A DNA stretch of 64,000 bases, taken from an uncultured Rhodospirillales bacterium. GTDB taxonomy: Bacteria; Pseudomonadota; Alphaproteobacteria; CAAGCB01; CAG-977. Shown here one piece after another: positions 1-8,132 of the stretch; position 1 is the first letter of the stretch; every line of letters starts with the position of its first letter. The stretch is taken from NCBI GenBank assembly GCA_902777205.1, contig CACYSU010000006.1:1-64000 (forward strand), in the 5' to 3' direction. The notes beneath the pieces were generated by a model, which worked only from the letters and a program-made list of their open reading frames with translations, did not search any database and was not told the origin of the DNA. The translations under genes were made by a program, and so were the position numbers.

Positions 1-298
1 CGATCCCCGTCAGCGTGATCAACAAAGTGTCGTCCGATTCCATAAATCCGGATATCCGGCCGGCGCATCCCGTTTTATACAGCGGCGACACTTTCAAAGG
101 CAGGTTCTGTTCCGTCGGCTGAACCATGCCGATCAGGCGCGACGACGCCAGCGCGTTGAACACCAGACGGATGTAGCGCATTTCATAGATTCGCAGGTTC
201 AGCTTGGTTTCCGGAAACAGGAAAGATCCGGAAAAAGGCAAAACGGGCAGGGTGGCCGGCAATTCCACCATCGTGACATCGAAAATGCTGTTGTTCAT
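1..298 (-). CDS. LON N-terminal substrate-binding domain protein (partial)
   Basis: The gene starts at 298 and runs leftward off the window, leaving about 99 N-terminal residues. The opening MNNSIFDVTMVELPATLPVLPFSG then FLFPETKLNLRIYEMRY pattern is that of the small stand-alone LON-domain (PUA-like) proteins of Alphaproteobacteria, which carry the substrate-binding part of Lon protease without ATPase or protease domains. It lies 11 bases downstream of the thioredoxin/CnoX-like gene on the same strand, which is the usual neighbourhood of this family and suggests co-transcription and a proteostasis role. The function is not established. The missing C-terminus prevents a check of length. Confidence 0.8.
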   Translation of the reverse strand, partial: MNNSIFDVTMVELPATLPVLPFSGSFLFPETKLNLRIYEMRYIRLVFNALASSRLIGMVQPTEQNLPLKVSPLYKTGCAGRISGFMESDDTLLITLTGI

Positions 299-309
299 GG
301 CGGCCGCCC

Positions 310-1215
310 TTACGAAAACAGCAGCGAGGAAAGCTTGCGCCGTCCGGCGACCGTGACGGGATTCGTCTGTCCCAGCGCGGCGAAGATTTTAAACAGCTGC
401 TGGCGCGCGGCGTCGTTGTTCCATTCGCGTTCTCTGGCGATGATGCCGACCAGCTCGTCGATCGCCCGTTCCGCGTCGCCCGCGGCGAACAAAGCGCAGG
501 CGTAATCGTAGCGCGCCTGCAAATCGTCGGGGTTTTGCGCGACCTTTTGCGCCAAATCGTCGGGTTTCGGGGCGTTTTGCGCCTCCAACGCCATTTTCAG
601 CGCGACCTTGACCGATTCCAGTTCGGGGGATTTCACCGACGCGTCCAGTCCGTCGGCCAAATCTTTGGCGGCGTCCAGCTGTTTCAGGGCGATGAACGCG
701 CGGATCATGCCGGCGAAAGCGGCGGGGTTGGCTTCGTCCTTTTCCAAAACGGCGGCGTAAGCCTCCAACGCCGCCTGTGCCTGTCCGTCGTTCAGTTTTT
801 GCGCGGCGTCCTTCAGCATTTCATCCAAAGACAGCGCGGCTTTTCCGATCAAGGCCTGCATGACACTTTTCAGCTGCGATTCGGGGATTTCGCCGGCGAA
901 TCCGTCCACCAGCCCGCCTTTGGCGAAAATCATGGTCGTCGGGACGCTTTGAATCCCCAGCTGCATGGCCAGCTGCTGACATTCCATGATGTCGAATTTG
1001 ACCAGCGCGGCTTTGCCGTTCGCCAGCCGGACGTATTTTTCCAACAGCTGGGCGAACCGGTCGCAAGGCGGATTTTGCGCCGTCATGAAAAAAGCCAGAA
1101 CGACGCGGTTTTTGGAATCGTCCGCAACGTCGGATTTGAACGACTGCATCGTTCCCGTTTTGACAACGTCGGGCTGCGGTGCGGCGTTGGCGGCGTCTTG
1201 AAAAATCAAAGGCAT
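310..1215 (-). CDS. CnoX-like thioredoxin-domain/TPR co-chaperone
   Basis: 301 aa. The N-terminal part (about residues 20-125) is a thioredoxin fold, with a cis-proline region in SVPTTMIF. The rest is a helical TPR-like region (repeated A-rich helices from about 130). The CXXC position reads N-P-P-C (Asn48 to Cys51), so only the second cysteine remains and classical disulfide reductase activity is unlikely. That is the arrangement of CnoX/YbbN holdase-type proteins, which guard unfolded clients and hand them to chaperonins. The start is supported by a GGAGGGG Shine-Dalgarno 4-5 bases upstream. It is followed closely by a LON-domain gene, a standard alphaproteobacterial pair. Confidence 0.85.
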   Translation of the reverse strand: MPLIFQDAANAAPQPDVVKTGTMQSFKSDVADDSKNRVVLAFFMTAQNPPCDRFAQLLEKYVRLANGKAALVKFDIMECQQLAMQLGIQSVPTTMIFAKGGLVDGFAGEIPESQLKSVMQALIGKAALSLDEMLKDAAQKLNDGQAQAALEAYAAVLEKDEANPAAFAGMIRAFIALKQLDAAKDLADGLDASVKSPELESVKVALKMALEAQNAPKPDDLAQKVAQNPDDLQARYDYACALFAAGDAERAIDELVGIIAREREWNNDAARQQLFKIFAALGQTNPVTVAGRRKLSSLLFS

Positions 1216-1361
1216 ATTCCCCTCCGGAAATCAAAGAACAGAACGGGCGTCATCATATATGAAAACGGCCGCGAATAAAACGGAAAATCGTCGCGAAAAC
1301 GGCCGGACGCAAGGCCGCGGCGGGAAAAAATAAAAAAAATGAAAAAAAGTGAAAATTTTTC

Positions 1362-1389
1362 TTGCAAACTGAAAATCATCCGTTATAAT
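1362..1389 (+). promoter_or_regulatory. Promoter of tRNA-Gly
   Basis: TTGCAA at 1362-1367 and a perfect TATAAT at 1384-1389 with a 16-bp spacer. It ends 21 bases before the mature tRNA 5' end, fitting a short 5' leader. Confidence 0.75.
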
Positions 1390-1410
1390 CCAGCACTGTT
1401 GAAACGGAGC

Positions 1411-1485
1411 GCGGGTGTAGCTCAGGGGTAGAGCGCAACCTTGCCAAGGTTGATGTCGAGGGTTCAAATCCCTTCGCCCGCTCCA
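1411..1485 (+). tRNA. tRNA-Gly(GCC)
   Basis: 75 nt cloverleaf with GCGGGTG/CGCCCGC acceptor arms, D-arm GCTC...GAGC, anticodon loop TTGCCAA (anticodon GCC) and T-loop TTCAAAT. The CCA end is encoded. Its 3' end (1466-1488) is duplicated 184 bp downstream, and its T-arm sequence occurs in inverted form twice more before 1985, as in a tRNA used for integration. Confidence 0.97.
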
Positions 1486-1489
1486 ATAT

Positions 1490-1522
1490 AAAAAAAGGCG
1501 TCCTTTTTAGGACGCTTTTTTT
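1490..1522 (+). terminator. Intrinsic terminator of tRNA-Gly
   Basis: A-tract, stem GCGTCC/GGACGC with a short T-rich loop, then a run of T. It sits five bases after the tRNA. A near copy with the same stem is at 1892-1921. Confidence 0.85.
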
Positions 1523-1680
1523 ATATTTGCAACAAGTCGGATTTGAACCCTCGACGTTTTCAATCGGAATCGGGTTCGGCCGAAGCGTCAGCGCAGGCAA
1601 CGCGAGCGCCGCGAGCGGCCCGCAGGGAGAGGGGCGGCACGCCCCGAATAAATCCCTTCGCCCGCTCCAATAACAAAACT

Positions 1681-1708
1681 AAAAAACGCCCTCAAACGGG
1701 CGTTTTTG
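1681..1708 (+). terminator. Second terminator-like hairpin in the scar
   Basis: A-tract plus ACGCCC / GGGCGT stem (1686-1691 with 1698-1703) followed by TTTT. It follows the partial tRNA 3' end at 1650-1672, so it may have been the terminator of a lost second tRNA copy. In the repeat copy at 1807 the 5' arm is missing. Confidence 0.6.
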
Positions 1709-1985
1709 TTTTGTTATCAATGAGCCTTAACGAGGCAAGACGGCAGTCGCAGCCGAGTTTAGGCGGAATTGGGCAGGCCGTGCCGTTGGCAGGGGCGAGT
1801 TTTCGTCCTCAAACGGGCGTTTTTGTTTTGTTATCAATGAGCCTTAACGAGGCAAGACGGCAGTCGCGGCCGAGTTTAGGCGGAATTGCAGGAAAAAAGC
1901 GTCCTTTTGGACGCTTTTTTTATATTTGCAACAAGTCGGATTTGAACCCTCGACGTTTTTAACCGGAATCGGGTTCGGCCGGAGC

Positions 1986-3197
1986 TTACTTGTTCAGCAG
2001 CCAGTCGATCAAATTTACAATTTTAATGCCGTTTTCAGTGTAGCCGGAAAACAGCCGATCGGCGGTCAGAACGATTTTTTCAAAATTGTCTTTGATCGCC
2101 TGCAGGGACGATAGCTCTCTTTCCCGTGTATTTTCGCCGGCTAAGGTTTCCGTTACTTGAATATATACTGTTTTATCTTGTTTGATCGCCACAAAATCAA
2201 CATCTTTGTTGTCGATTTTCCCGATTCCGACTTTGTATCCGCGGCGCAGCAGTTCAAAATAGACGATGTTTTCGATAATTCGTCCGACATCGGTTATTTT
2301 CCCCAGCTTGTAATATCTGAACCCTGTGTCGCAGATATAGTATTTTTCCATACTGCGCAAATAATCTTTTCCTTTTATGTCATATCTTTTAATTGAATGA
2401 AAAATAAAAGCTTTTTCAAATGAAGTTATATAATCTGCAACAAAGGTGTTGTTTTTACTGGTTATGAGTTTTTCGTTGAACAGTGTGTTTGTGATGCTGT
2501 TTATACTGGTTATATTTCCGATATTGTCTGCCAGATAATCGCTGATTTTTTCCGCCGTTGTCGTGTTTTCGTTCGGGTTGTGCGTTAAAACGTCCTTGAT
2601 CACGACGGTGTTGTAAATCCCATCGAGCATATCAAGGCACAGACGTTCATCGAAATCGCATTCCATCAAAGATGGCATTCCGCCGAATTTCATATAAAGC
2701 TGGAATTTAGCGTCCACCGACATATCGTTCGGGAAGGTATGGAATAATAGAAATTCCGAAAATGACAGAGGCAACATTTTTATTTCAACATATCTTCCGG
2801 ATAAAAATGTCGCCAATTCCGAAGATAGCATATAGGCGTTCGATCCGGTTATATAAATATCCGCATTTTTTTTCAGTCTGATCGAAGCGACAACAGTTTC
2901 CCATTTTTCTATATTTTGAATTTCATCTAGAAAAATATAAGAATTGTTGCTTTCATTCTCTTCTATTTTTTGTTCAAGATATTTGTTTAATGTGTCCGCT
3001 GTAAATTTGTCATTTTTTTTGTCTTCAAAATTTATTTGAATGACGGCGTTTTCGGGAACGCCCGATTTTATCAGTTTTTCAGCATAGCATTCCAATAACT
3101 TGGATTTTCCGCAGCGCCGGATGCCGGTGATGACTTTTATGACATCTTTGTCTTTCCAACGGAACAATCTTTCCAAATACAGCGGTCGTTCAATCAT
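1986..3197 (-). CDS. AAA ATPase with DUF4143 C-terminal domain
   Basis: 403 aa. Walker A GIRRCGKS lies at about residues 26-33 and Walker B YIFLDEIQNI at about 91-100, in the AAA_14-type N-terminal ATPase. The C-terminal third has the DUF4143 nuclease-like character (VDFVAIKQDKTVYIQV). Family members are widespread, often mobile, and have no agreed function. The gene is visibly more AT-rich than its neighbours and uses codons such as ATA and AAA/TTT heavily. It sits between the tRNA-Gly scar and AT-rich palindromic repeats. Acquisition by horizontal transfer is therefore likely. It has no operon partners on its strand. Confidence 0.85.
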   Translation of the reverse strand: MIERPLYLERLFRWKDKDVIKVITGIRRCGKSKLLECYAEKLIKSGVPENAVIQINFEDKKNDKFTADTLNKYLEQKIEENESNNSYIFLDEIQNIEKWETVVASIRLKKNADIYITGSNAYMLSSELATFLSGRYVEIKMLPLSFSEFLLFHTFPNDMSVDAKFQLYMKFGGMPSLMECDFDERLCLDMLDGIYNTVVIKDVLTHNPNENTTTAEKISDYLADNIGNITSINSITNTLFNEKLITSKNNTFVADYITSFEKAFIFHSIKRYDIKGKDYLRSMEKYYICDTGFRYYKLGKITDVGRIIENIVYFELLRRGYKVGIGKIDNKDVDFVAIKQDKTVYIQVTETLAGENTRERELSSLQAIKDNFEKIVLTADRLFSGYTENGIKIVNLIDWLLNK

Positions 3198-3227
3198 GGC
3201 GTGTCTCCTTATAATTTTATAATATAA

Positions 3228-3302
3228 TTAAAAACTTTCCGAAATCAAAAAGTTTTTTAGAAAAATCTTAAAAACTTGTCGAAAATGAAAAGTTTTTTAG
3301 AA
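3228..3302. repeat. Two tandem 35-bp palindromic repeats upstream of the ATPase gene
   Basis: Copies at 3228-3262 and 3268-3302 match at about 30 of 35 positions. Each has an internal inverted repeat, AAAAACTT near one end and AAAGTTTTTT near the other. A third half-site (AAAAACTT) follows at about 3311. The first copy lies about 30 bp upstream of the ATPase start and overlaps its AT-rich promoter region. They may be operators or hairpins. With only two copies and a 5-bp gap they are not a CRISPR array. Confidence 0.7.
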
Positions 3303-3386
3303 TTTCATATAAAAACTTCGTCATCCGGCGCGGGGCGCCTCGGCCGTTTGAAAAAGGTTGAAAAGCCGGCGGCGGGCGCGCGGGCT

Positions 3387-3416
3387 TTGACCTTGCAAAA
3401 TGTTTTATGCTAAAAT
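3387..3416 (+). promoter_or_regulatory. Candidate promoter of the sugar-kinase operon
   Basis: TTGACC at 3387-3392 and TAAAAT at 3411-3416, 18-bp spacer, 33 bases before the kinase ATG. Confidence 0.55.
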
Positions 3417-3449
3417 GCCTGAAAACAACTTTCAGCCTGCGAGGACGCC

Positions 3450-4334
3450 ATGGAATCAAAAACGCACCGCCCCGTTATCATTGGCATCGGGGAATTGTTA
3501 TGGGATATGCTGCCCGCCGGAAAACGCGCGGGCGGCGCGCCGGTCAATTTCGTGTACCACGCGACGCAAATGGGGGCGGAAGGCTATGCGGTCAGCGCGG
3601 TCGGCCGCGACCCGCTGGGGGACGAGATTTTGGCCGAACTGGAAAAAAGCGGCATCAAATACTGCGTGGCGCGCAACGATTATCCGACCGGATTCGTGCG
3701 CGTCGTTTTGAACGACGGCATCCCCAGCTATGACATCGTCGAAGGGGTGGCGTGGGATTATCTGGACGTGTCGGACGAGGCCGTCGCATTGGTGGAACGG
3801 GCGGACGCCGTTTGTTTCGGCACGCTGGCGCTGCGGTCCGCACATTCGCGGCGCACGATCAAAACGCTGTTGTCGCACGCCCCCGAACGGGCGCTGCGCT
3901 TTTTCGATGTCAACCTGCGCGGGACGTATTATTCGCGCGAATTGATCGGCGAACTGCTGTCGCACGCCAACGTGTTCAAAGTGAACGACGAGGAAATCGT
4001 CGTGTTAAAGGATATGTTCGGCCTGTCGGGGGACGAGGAAACGGTTTGCCGCGCGTTTATCGAGCGTTACGATCTGCGCTATATGATCTTCACCGCCGGC
4101 GAAAAATACAGCGCGGTTTACACCGCCGACGAAAAATCCGTCCTGCCGACGCCCAAAGTGCGGGTGGCCGACACGGTCGGCGCGGGCGATTCCTTTTCGG
4201 GGGCGTTCGTCTATTCGATTTTGACCGGCAAAACGTTGGCGCAGGCGCATCAGGCCGCCGTCGAAACGGCCGCTTTCGTATCCACGCGGTCGGGGGCGTG
4301 GCCGGAATATGAAAAAGGGGGACGCCATGACTGA
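3450..4334 (+). CDS. PfkB-family sugar kinase (fructokinase-like)
   Basis: 294 aa, the normal length for the family. The N-terminal GGAPVNF (PfkB signature 1 region, sugar binding) and the C-terminal ADTVGAGDSFSGAF (signature 2, anion hole and catalytic Asp of GAGD) are both intact. The sequence is closest in style to bacterial fructokinases of the ribokinase superfamily. The next gene begins inside its last codons (8-nt overlap) and encodes a sugar permease, so uptake and phosphorylation of one sugar, perhaps fructose, is the likely job. The exact substrate is inferred only. Confidence 0.85.
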   Translation: MESKTHRPVIIGIGELLWDMLPAGKRAGGAPVNFVYHATQMGAEGYAVSAVGRDPLGDEILAELEKSGIKYCVARNDYPTGFVRVVLNDGIPSYDIVEGVAWDYLDVSDEAVALVERADAVCFGTLALRSAHSRRTIKTLLSHAPERALRFFDVNLRGTYYSRELIGELLSHANVFKVNDEEIVVLKDMFGLSGDEETVCRAFIERYDLRYMIFTAGEKYSAVYTADEKSVLPTPKVRVADTVGAGDSFSGAFVYSILTGKTLAQAHQAAVETAAFVSTRSGAWPEYEKGGRHD

Positions 4335-5502
4335 AACCAAAGCCGGAAACAACATTTTGTTTAAACTGCTGCCCGTGATGCTGGCCTTTTTCGCGATGGG
4401 CTTTGTCGATCTGGTCGGCATTGCGACGAACTATGTGAAAAAGGATTTCGGGCTGTCCGACACGACGGCGAACCTGTTCGCGTCCATGGTCTTTTTCTGG
4501 TTTTTGGTCGGGTCAGTGCCGACGGGAATGGTCATGGGGAAAATCGGCCGGCGCAAAACCGTCGTGGCCGGATTGGCCGTGACGCTGGCGGCGTTGGCGC
4601 TGCCGACGGTTGATTACGGGCTGACCGTCGTTCTGGCGTCGTTTTGCCTGCTGGGGATCGGCAACACGATTCTGCAGGTGTCGCTGAACCCGCTGATCGC
4701 CGGATTGATCCGGCCGGAAAAGCTGTCCAGCGCGCTGACGTTCGGGCAGTTCGTCAAAGCGATCGCGTCCTTTATCGCGCCGGTTCTGGCGGCGTGGGGG
4801 GCGGTGCGATACGGAAAATGGCAGCTGCTTTTTCCGATTTTCGCCGTTGAAGCGGCCGTCGCCCTGCTGTGGCTGGCCGTTCAGAAAATCCCCGAGGAGG
4901 AAACGTCCAAACGCGCGTCCACGTTCGCGCAATGCTTTTCTTTGCTGAAAGACCCGACGGTGCTGCTGTGTTTCATCGGCATCATGTGCCATGTCGGCGT
5001 GGATGTCGGAACGAACGTTTCCGCGCCCAAAGTGCTGATTGAAAAGGTCGGGCTGACGTTGGAACAGGCGGGGTACGCGACCAGCGTTTATTTCCTGTTC
5101 CGCACGGCCGGATGTTTGACGGGCGGTTTCCTGCTGGCCAAAGTCAGCAACAGGGCTTTTTTCCTGTTCAGCGTTTTTTTGATGGCGGCGGGGGCTTCGA
5201 TGCTGGCGTTTTGCGGGGACAAAACCGCGCTGACGGCGGCGGTCGCGATGATCGGGTTCGGCAACTCGAACGTTTTTTCGATCGTGCTGACGCGCGCGCT
5301 GCTGCATGAACCGGCCAAGAAAAACGAAGTGTCCGGATTGATGATCATGGGGCTGTTCGGCGGAACGGTCTTTCCGCTGCTGATGGGGTACGCCTCCGAC
5401 GCCGTCGGGACGCAGAACGGCGCGGTCGCCGTCATGGGCGTCGGCGTTGTTTATCTGATCTGTCTGGCGCTGCGCGGCGGCGACCGGAGTGCTGCCGGAT
5501 GA
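4327..5502 (+). CDS. MFS sugar transporter, FHS (FucP/GluP-like) family
   Basis: About 391 aa with some 12 hydrophobic segments and the MFS loop GKIGRRKT after the second helix. The N-terminal helix with FAMGFVDLVGIATNYVKKDFGL resembles the fucose/glucose-galactose:H+ symporter family. I chose ATG 4327 (MTETKAGNN), which follows a purine-rich AAAAAGGGGGA, over an in-frame ATG at 4309 inside the kinase. It overlaps the kinase by 8 nt and its stop overlaps the next ATG (ATGA), so the three genes should be translationally coupled. Confidence 0.85.
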   Translation: MTETKAGNNILFKLLPVMLAFFAMGFVDLVGIATNYVKKDFGLSDTTANLFASMVFFWFLVGSVPTGMVMGKIGRRKTVVAGLAVTLAALALPTVDYGLTVVLASFCLLGIGNTILQVSLNPLIAGLIRPEKLSSALTFGQFVKAIASFIAPVLAAWGAVRYGKWQLLFPIFAVEAAVALLWLAVQKIPEEETSKRASTFAQCFSLLKDPTVLLCFIGIMCHVGVDVGTNVSAPKVLIEKVGLTLEQAGYATSVYFLFRTAGCLTGGFLLAKVSNRAFFLFSVFLMAAGASMLAFCGDKTALTAAVAMIGFGNSNVFSIVLTRALLHEPAKKNEVSGLMIMGLFGGTVFPLLMGYASDAVGTQNGAVAVMGVGVVYLICLALRGGDRSAAG

Positions 5503-8081
5503 CGTTGAGCAGGCGCGTGCGGACGGCGGTTTTGTACGTCTTGGCTCTGGCGGCCGTTTTGGCGGCGTCCGTTCCGTTCTATGTCCGGTCAACCGTTCGG
5601 GTCGTCGTGGACGTGTCCATGCCGTCGCTGCTGCGGATGCCGGTGATGTACGCCGAGGATCAGCACGGGGGATTCAAGTTTTTCAGAACCTTTTCCGTCA
5701 AATATCCGCAGAAAATCGCGTTCAACCTGCCCGTGGAACAGCTGCACGCGGTGCATTTGCTGTTCAAAACCTATGGCCGGACGGACATTCAGGTCGGCAT
5801 TCTGCAGGTCGAGGGACAGACAAAGCGCGTGCTGGAACCCGCGGCCGGTCAAAGGCACATTCCGGTCGGCAAGACGTTCACCTATCGAAACATCGGCGTC
5901 AAAGGCGTCAAACGGTTCTATCCGACCTTTTTCCTGCTGGACGCGTTTCTGGCGTCCCTGTTATTTTGGGGGCTGGTGAAAAGCCGGACGGCGCGCGTCG
6001 CCGCGGCCGCGACATCCGGATACGTCGCCTTTTCCGTGTTCACGAAAACGAATCCGACGGAAACGGATATGTTCGCCGGAATGTGGATGTTCGCGCTGTT
6101 TTGCCTGTTTTTCGACCGCGCCTTTCGCAAAAAGGGGGCGGTCTTTTGGCCGGCGGCGGGCGGCGTGCTGACCGCGTGCGCGGTCGGGGCGCGGCTGTTG
6201 TTCATTCGCTCCGCCTTGCCCGAAGACGTGCATTACCTGCTGATCATCATGCTTTGCGCGGCCGGATGCGGCTGCGTTTTCGCCGGATTGGCGCGGGTGT
6301 TTCCGGCGGCGCTGCGAACCGGCGGCGGGATCAAGCCGGACGGGACGGCGTGGGCGGCTTTGGCCGCGGCGGTCGCCGGAACGGTTGCCTTTTCCTTTTA
6401 TTTCAACGCGAATATTTTGTTAAACAGCCTGTTTTTCACGGTCTTTGCCGCGTCGGGGCTGTTTTGCGTTTATCTGCCTTTGCTGCGCGCGCGTCCGCCC
6501 GTCAATCGCGCGGCTGCCGTGTTCAGTATTGTTTTCGCCGTTTTGCACCTGTGCCCGCCATTGTTTGACGGATCGGCCGACGGGCGGCCGACAACGGCGG
6601 CGATCGCCTGTATCGGAGAAGCGGCGATGGCGTATGTCGCCGTTCAGTTTTTGCTGTCCCGTTTCGACCGGTGGCGCGATGCGCCGCCCGAAAATCCGGC
6701 GGGACGGTTCGCCGCGTTTTACGACCGTCACACGTTTTGGGTTTCCGGCGCGCTGCTGCTGGTGCTGTGGACTGCGTTCGCGCGGTTTTTCGCGCTGGGG
6801 CGGGTGTCGTTGGATATGGTATCGCAGCTGGAGCTGACGCAGGGAACGGCGTTGGCTTCGCAGCACCACCCGTTCGTGTCAACGTTTTTGATGACCGTTT
6901 GTTTCGAGGCGGGAACCGCGCTGAAAGACAACAGAACCGGCCTGCTTTTGTACATTTTCCTGCAGGACGCCGTTTGCGCCGCCGCGTTCGCCGCGTGTCT
7001 GGAACGCATCCGGCGGTTCGGAATGCCGGCCGCGTACAGGGCGGGGGCGTTTTTGTTTTTCGCGTTCGTCCCGTTCGGGGTTTTCGCCGTCTGGGGGATC
7101 AAGGACGTGCTGTACAGCGGATTTTTCACGCTGTTCGTTTTGCAGACGATGACGCTTTTCATCAAAGGGGAACGTGAACCGAAGGCGGCGTGGTTCGCCG
7201 GATACGCCCTGACCGCTTTGGCCGTGTGCCTGACGCGCAACAACGGGATTCACGTCGTCGCGCCGACGCTGGCGGCCGCGGCCGTTTTCACGCGGCGGAA
7301 AGCTTCCCTCGCCGCCGTTTTGGCGTTCGCCGCCGGCGTGTATTTTTTCCTGACGCAAAGCGTGTTCGTCGATTTGGGGTATGTGGCGGGCAGCAAGCGG
7401 GAGGCTTTGTCCCTGCCGTTCCAGCAGACGGCGCTGTACGTCAAAAAACACGGGGACGAGGTCACGCCGGACGAATACCGCGCGATCAACCGCGTTTTGT
7501 CCGTGCGCGCCCTGCCCGAATTGTACGAGGAACGCAGCTCCGATCCGGTCAAAAGGACGTACAAGCCCGATTTCCGCCGCACGGAAACGCGCGATCTGAA
7601 AAACTATTTCGCGGCGTGGGCGCGGATGTTTTTCAAGCATCCGATGACGTACGTCCACGCGTTTTTCAACGCGTCCAGCCAATACCTCAGCTTTGTTCCG
7701 TATCAGGTTTCCCTGCCGTCGCGCATCAATTTCCGCACCGAATGGCTGGACACGGACGAATTGACGCGGATGTCGGCAGTTGAAAACGCCGCGGATATGC
7801 TGCTTTACACGTTTTTATGGGCGTTCCCGTATCTGGCGATGCTGTTCAGCTGCGCTTTTTACGTCAATCTGACGGTGCTGTGCGCGCTGTACGTCCGTTC
7901 GCGCAAACGGCCGGTGGATTTGACGCCGCTGCTGCCGTCGGCGATCAGTATTCTGGTCTGCGTCGCTTCGCCGGTCAACGGGCTGCTGCGCTACGCGATG
8001 CCGGTGATCGCCGTGATGCCGCTGGTCGCCGCCTATGTCGCGAGGGGCGGAAAGGAAAACGCTTTTTTGCTGGATAAATGA
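5499..8081 (+). CDS. Large polytopic membrane protein, GT-C/DUF6020-like
   Basis: 860 aa. An N-terminal transmembrane segment is followed by a soluble beta-rich stretch (about 30-135), several helices, and a second block with many membrane segments. The loop around SLDMVSQLELTQGTALASQH and HPFVST followed by helices resembles the acceptor loop of GT-C polytopic glycosyltransferases as seen in DUF6020 proteins. If so, it would move a sugar from a lipid carrier on the periplasmic face. The ATG overlaps the transporter stop (ATGA). Membership of the sugar kinase/permease operon is firm. The enzymatic role is inferred from architecture only. Confidence 0.65.
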   Translation: MTLSRRVRTAVLYVLALAAVLAASVPFYVRSTVRVVVDVSMPSLLRMPVMYAEDQHGGFKFFRTFSVKYPQKIAFNLPVEQLHAVHLLFKTYGRTDIQVGILQVEGQTKRVLEPAAGQRHIPVGKTFTYRNIGVKGVKRFYPTFFLLDAFLASLLFWGLVKSRTARVAAAATSGYVAFSVFTKTNPTETDMFAGMWMFALFCLFFDRAFRKKGAVFWPAAGGVLTACAVGARLLFIRSALPEDVHYLLIIMLCAAGCGCVFAGLARVFPAALRTGGGIKPDGTAWAALAAAVAGTVAFSFYFNANILLNSLFFTVFAASGLFCVYLPLLRARPPVNRAAAVFSIVFAVLHLCPPLFDGSADGRPTTAAIACIGEAAMAYVAVQFLLSRFDRWRDAPPENPAGRFAAFYDRHTFWVSGALLLVLWTAFARFFALGRVSLDMVSQLELTQGTALASQHHPFVSTFLMTVCFEAGTALKDNRTGLLLYIFLQDAVCAAAFAACLERIRRFGMPAAYRAGAFLFFAFVPFGVFAVWGIKDVLYSGFFTLFVLQTMTLFIKGEREPKAAWFAGYALTALAVCLTRNNGIHVVAPTLAAAAVFTRRKASLAAVLAFAAGVYFFLTQSVFVDLGYVAGSKREALSLPFQQTALYVKKHGDEVTPDEYRAINRVLSVRALPELYEERSSDPVKRTYKPDFRRTETRDLKNYFAAWARMFFKHPMTYVHAFFNASSQYLSFVPYQVSLPSRINFRTEWLDTDELTRMSAVENAADMLLYTFLWAFPYLAMLFSCAFYVNLTVLCALYVRSRKRPVDLTPLLPSAISILVCVASPVNGLLRYAMPVIAVMPLVAAYVARGGKENAFLLDK

Positions 8082-8132
8082 CGAAAATCCCTATACAACC
8101 TGTTTTAAAAACAGCAGGGAAAGGGAAACGTC

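Larger units (their letters stand above)
1490..1985. repeat. Repeat-filled scar downstream of tRNA-Gly
   Basis: About 500 bp with no credible gene, built of duplicated pieces. (a) 1490-1586 and 1892-1985 are near-identical direct repeats of about 95 bp that include the terminator hairpin. (b) 1690-1771 and 1807-1888 are 82-bp direct repeats differing at one base. (c) 1650-1672 repeats the tRNA-Gly 3' end (1466-1488) exactly over 23 bp. (d) 1539-1555 and 1938-1954 are the reverse complement of the tRNA T-arm (1455-1471), 17 identical bases. I interpret this as a remnant of one or more integrations at the tRNA. It is directly followed by the end of an AT-rich gene. Confidence 0.85.

Noticed and set aside
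1650-1672. Possible second tRNA-Gly gene
   Set aside because: Only the last 23 bases of the tRNA are present. Upstream sequence does not fold as a tRNA, so it is a fragment or attachment-site duplicate.
1690-1888. Possible CRISPR array from direct repeats
   Set aside because: Only two 82-bp copies separated by 35 bp, unlike CRISPR repeat sizes, and no cas genes are in the window.
3228-3302. Possible small CRISPR array
   Set aside because: Two imperfect 35-bp copies with a 5-bp gap leave no room for spacers.
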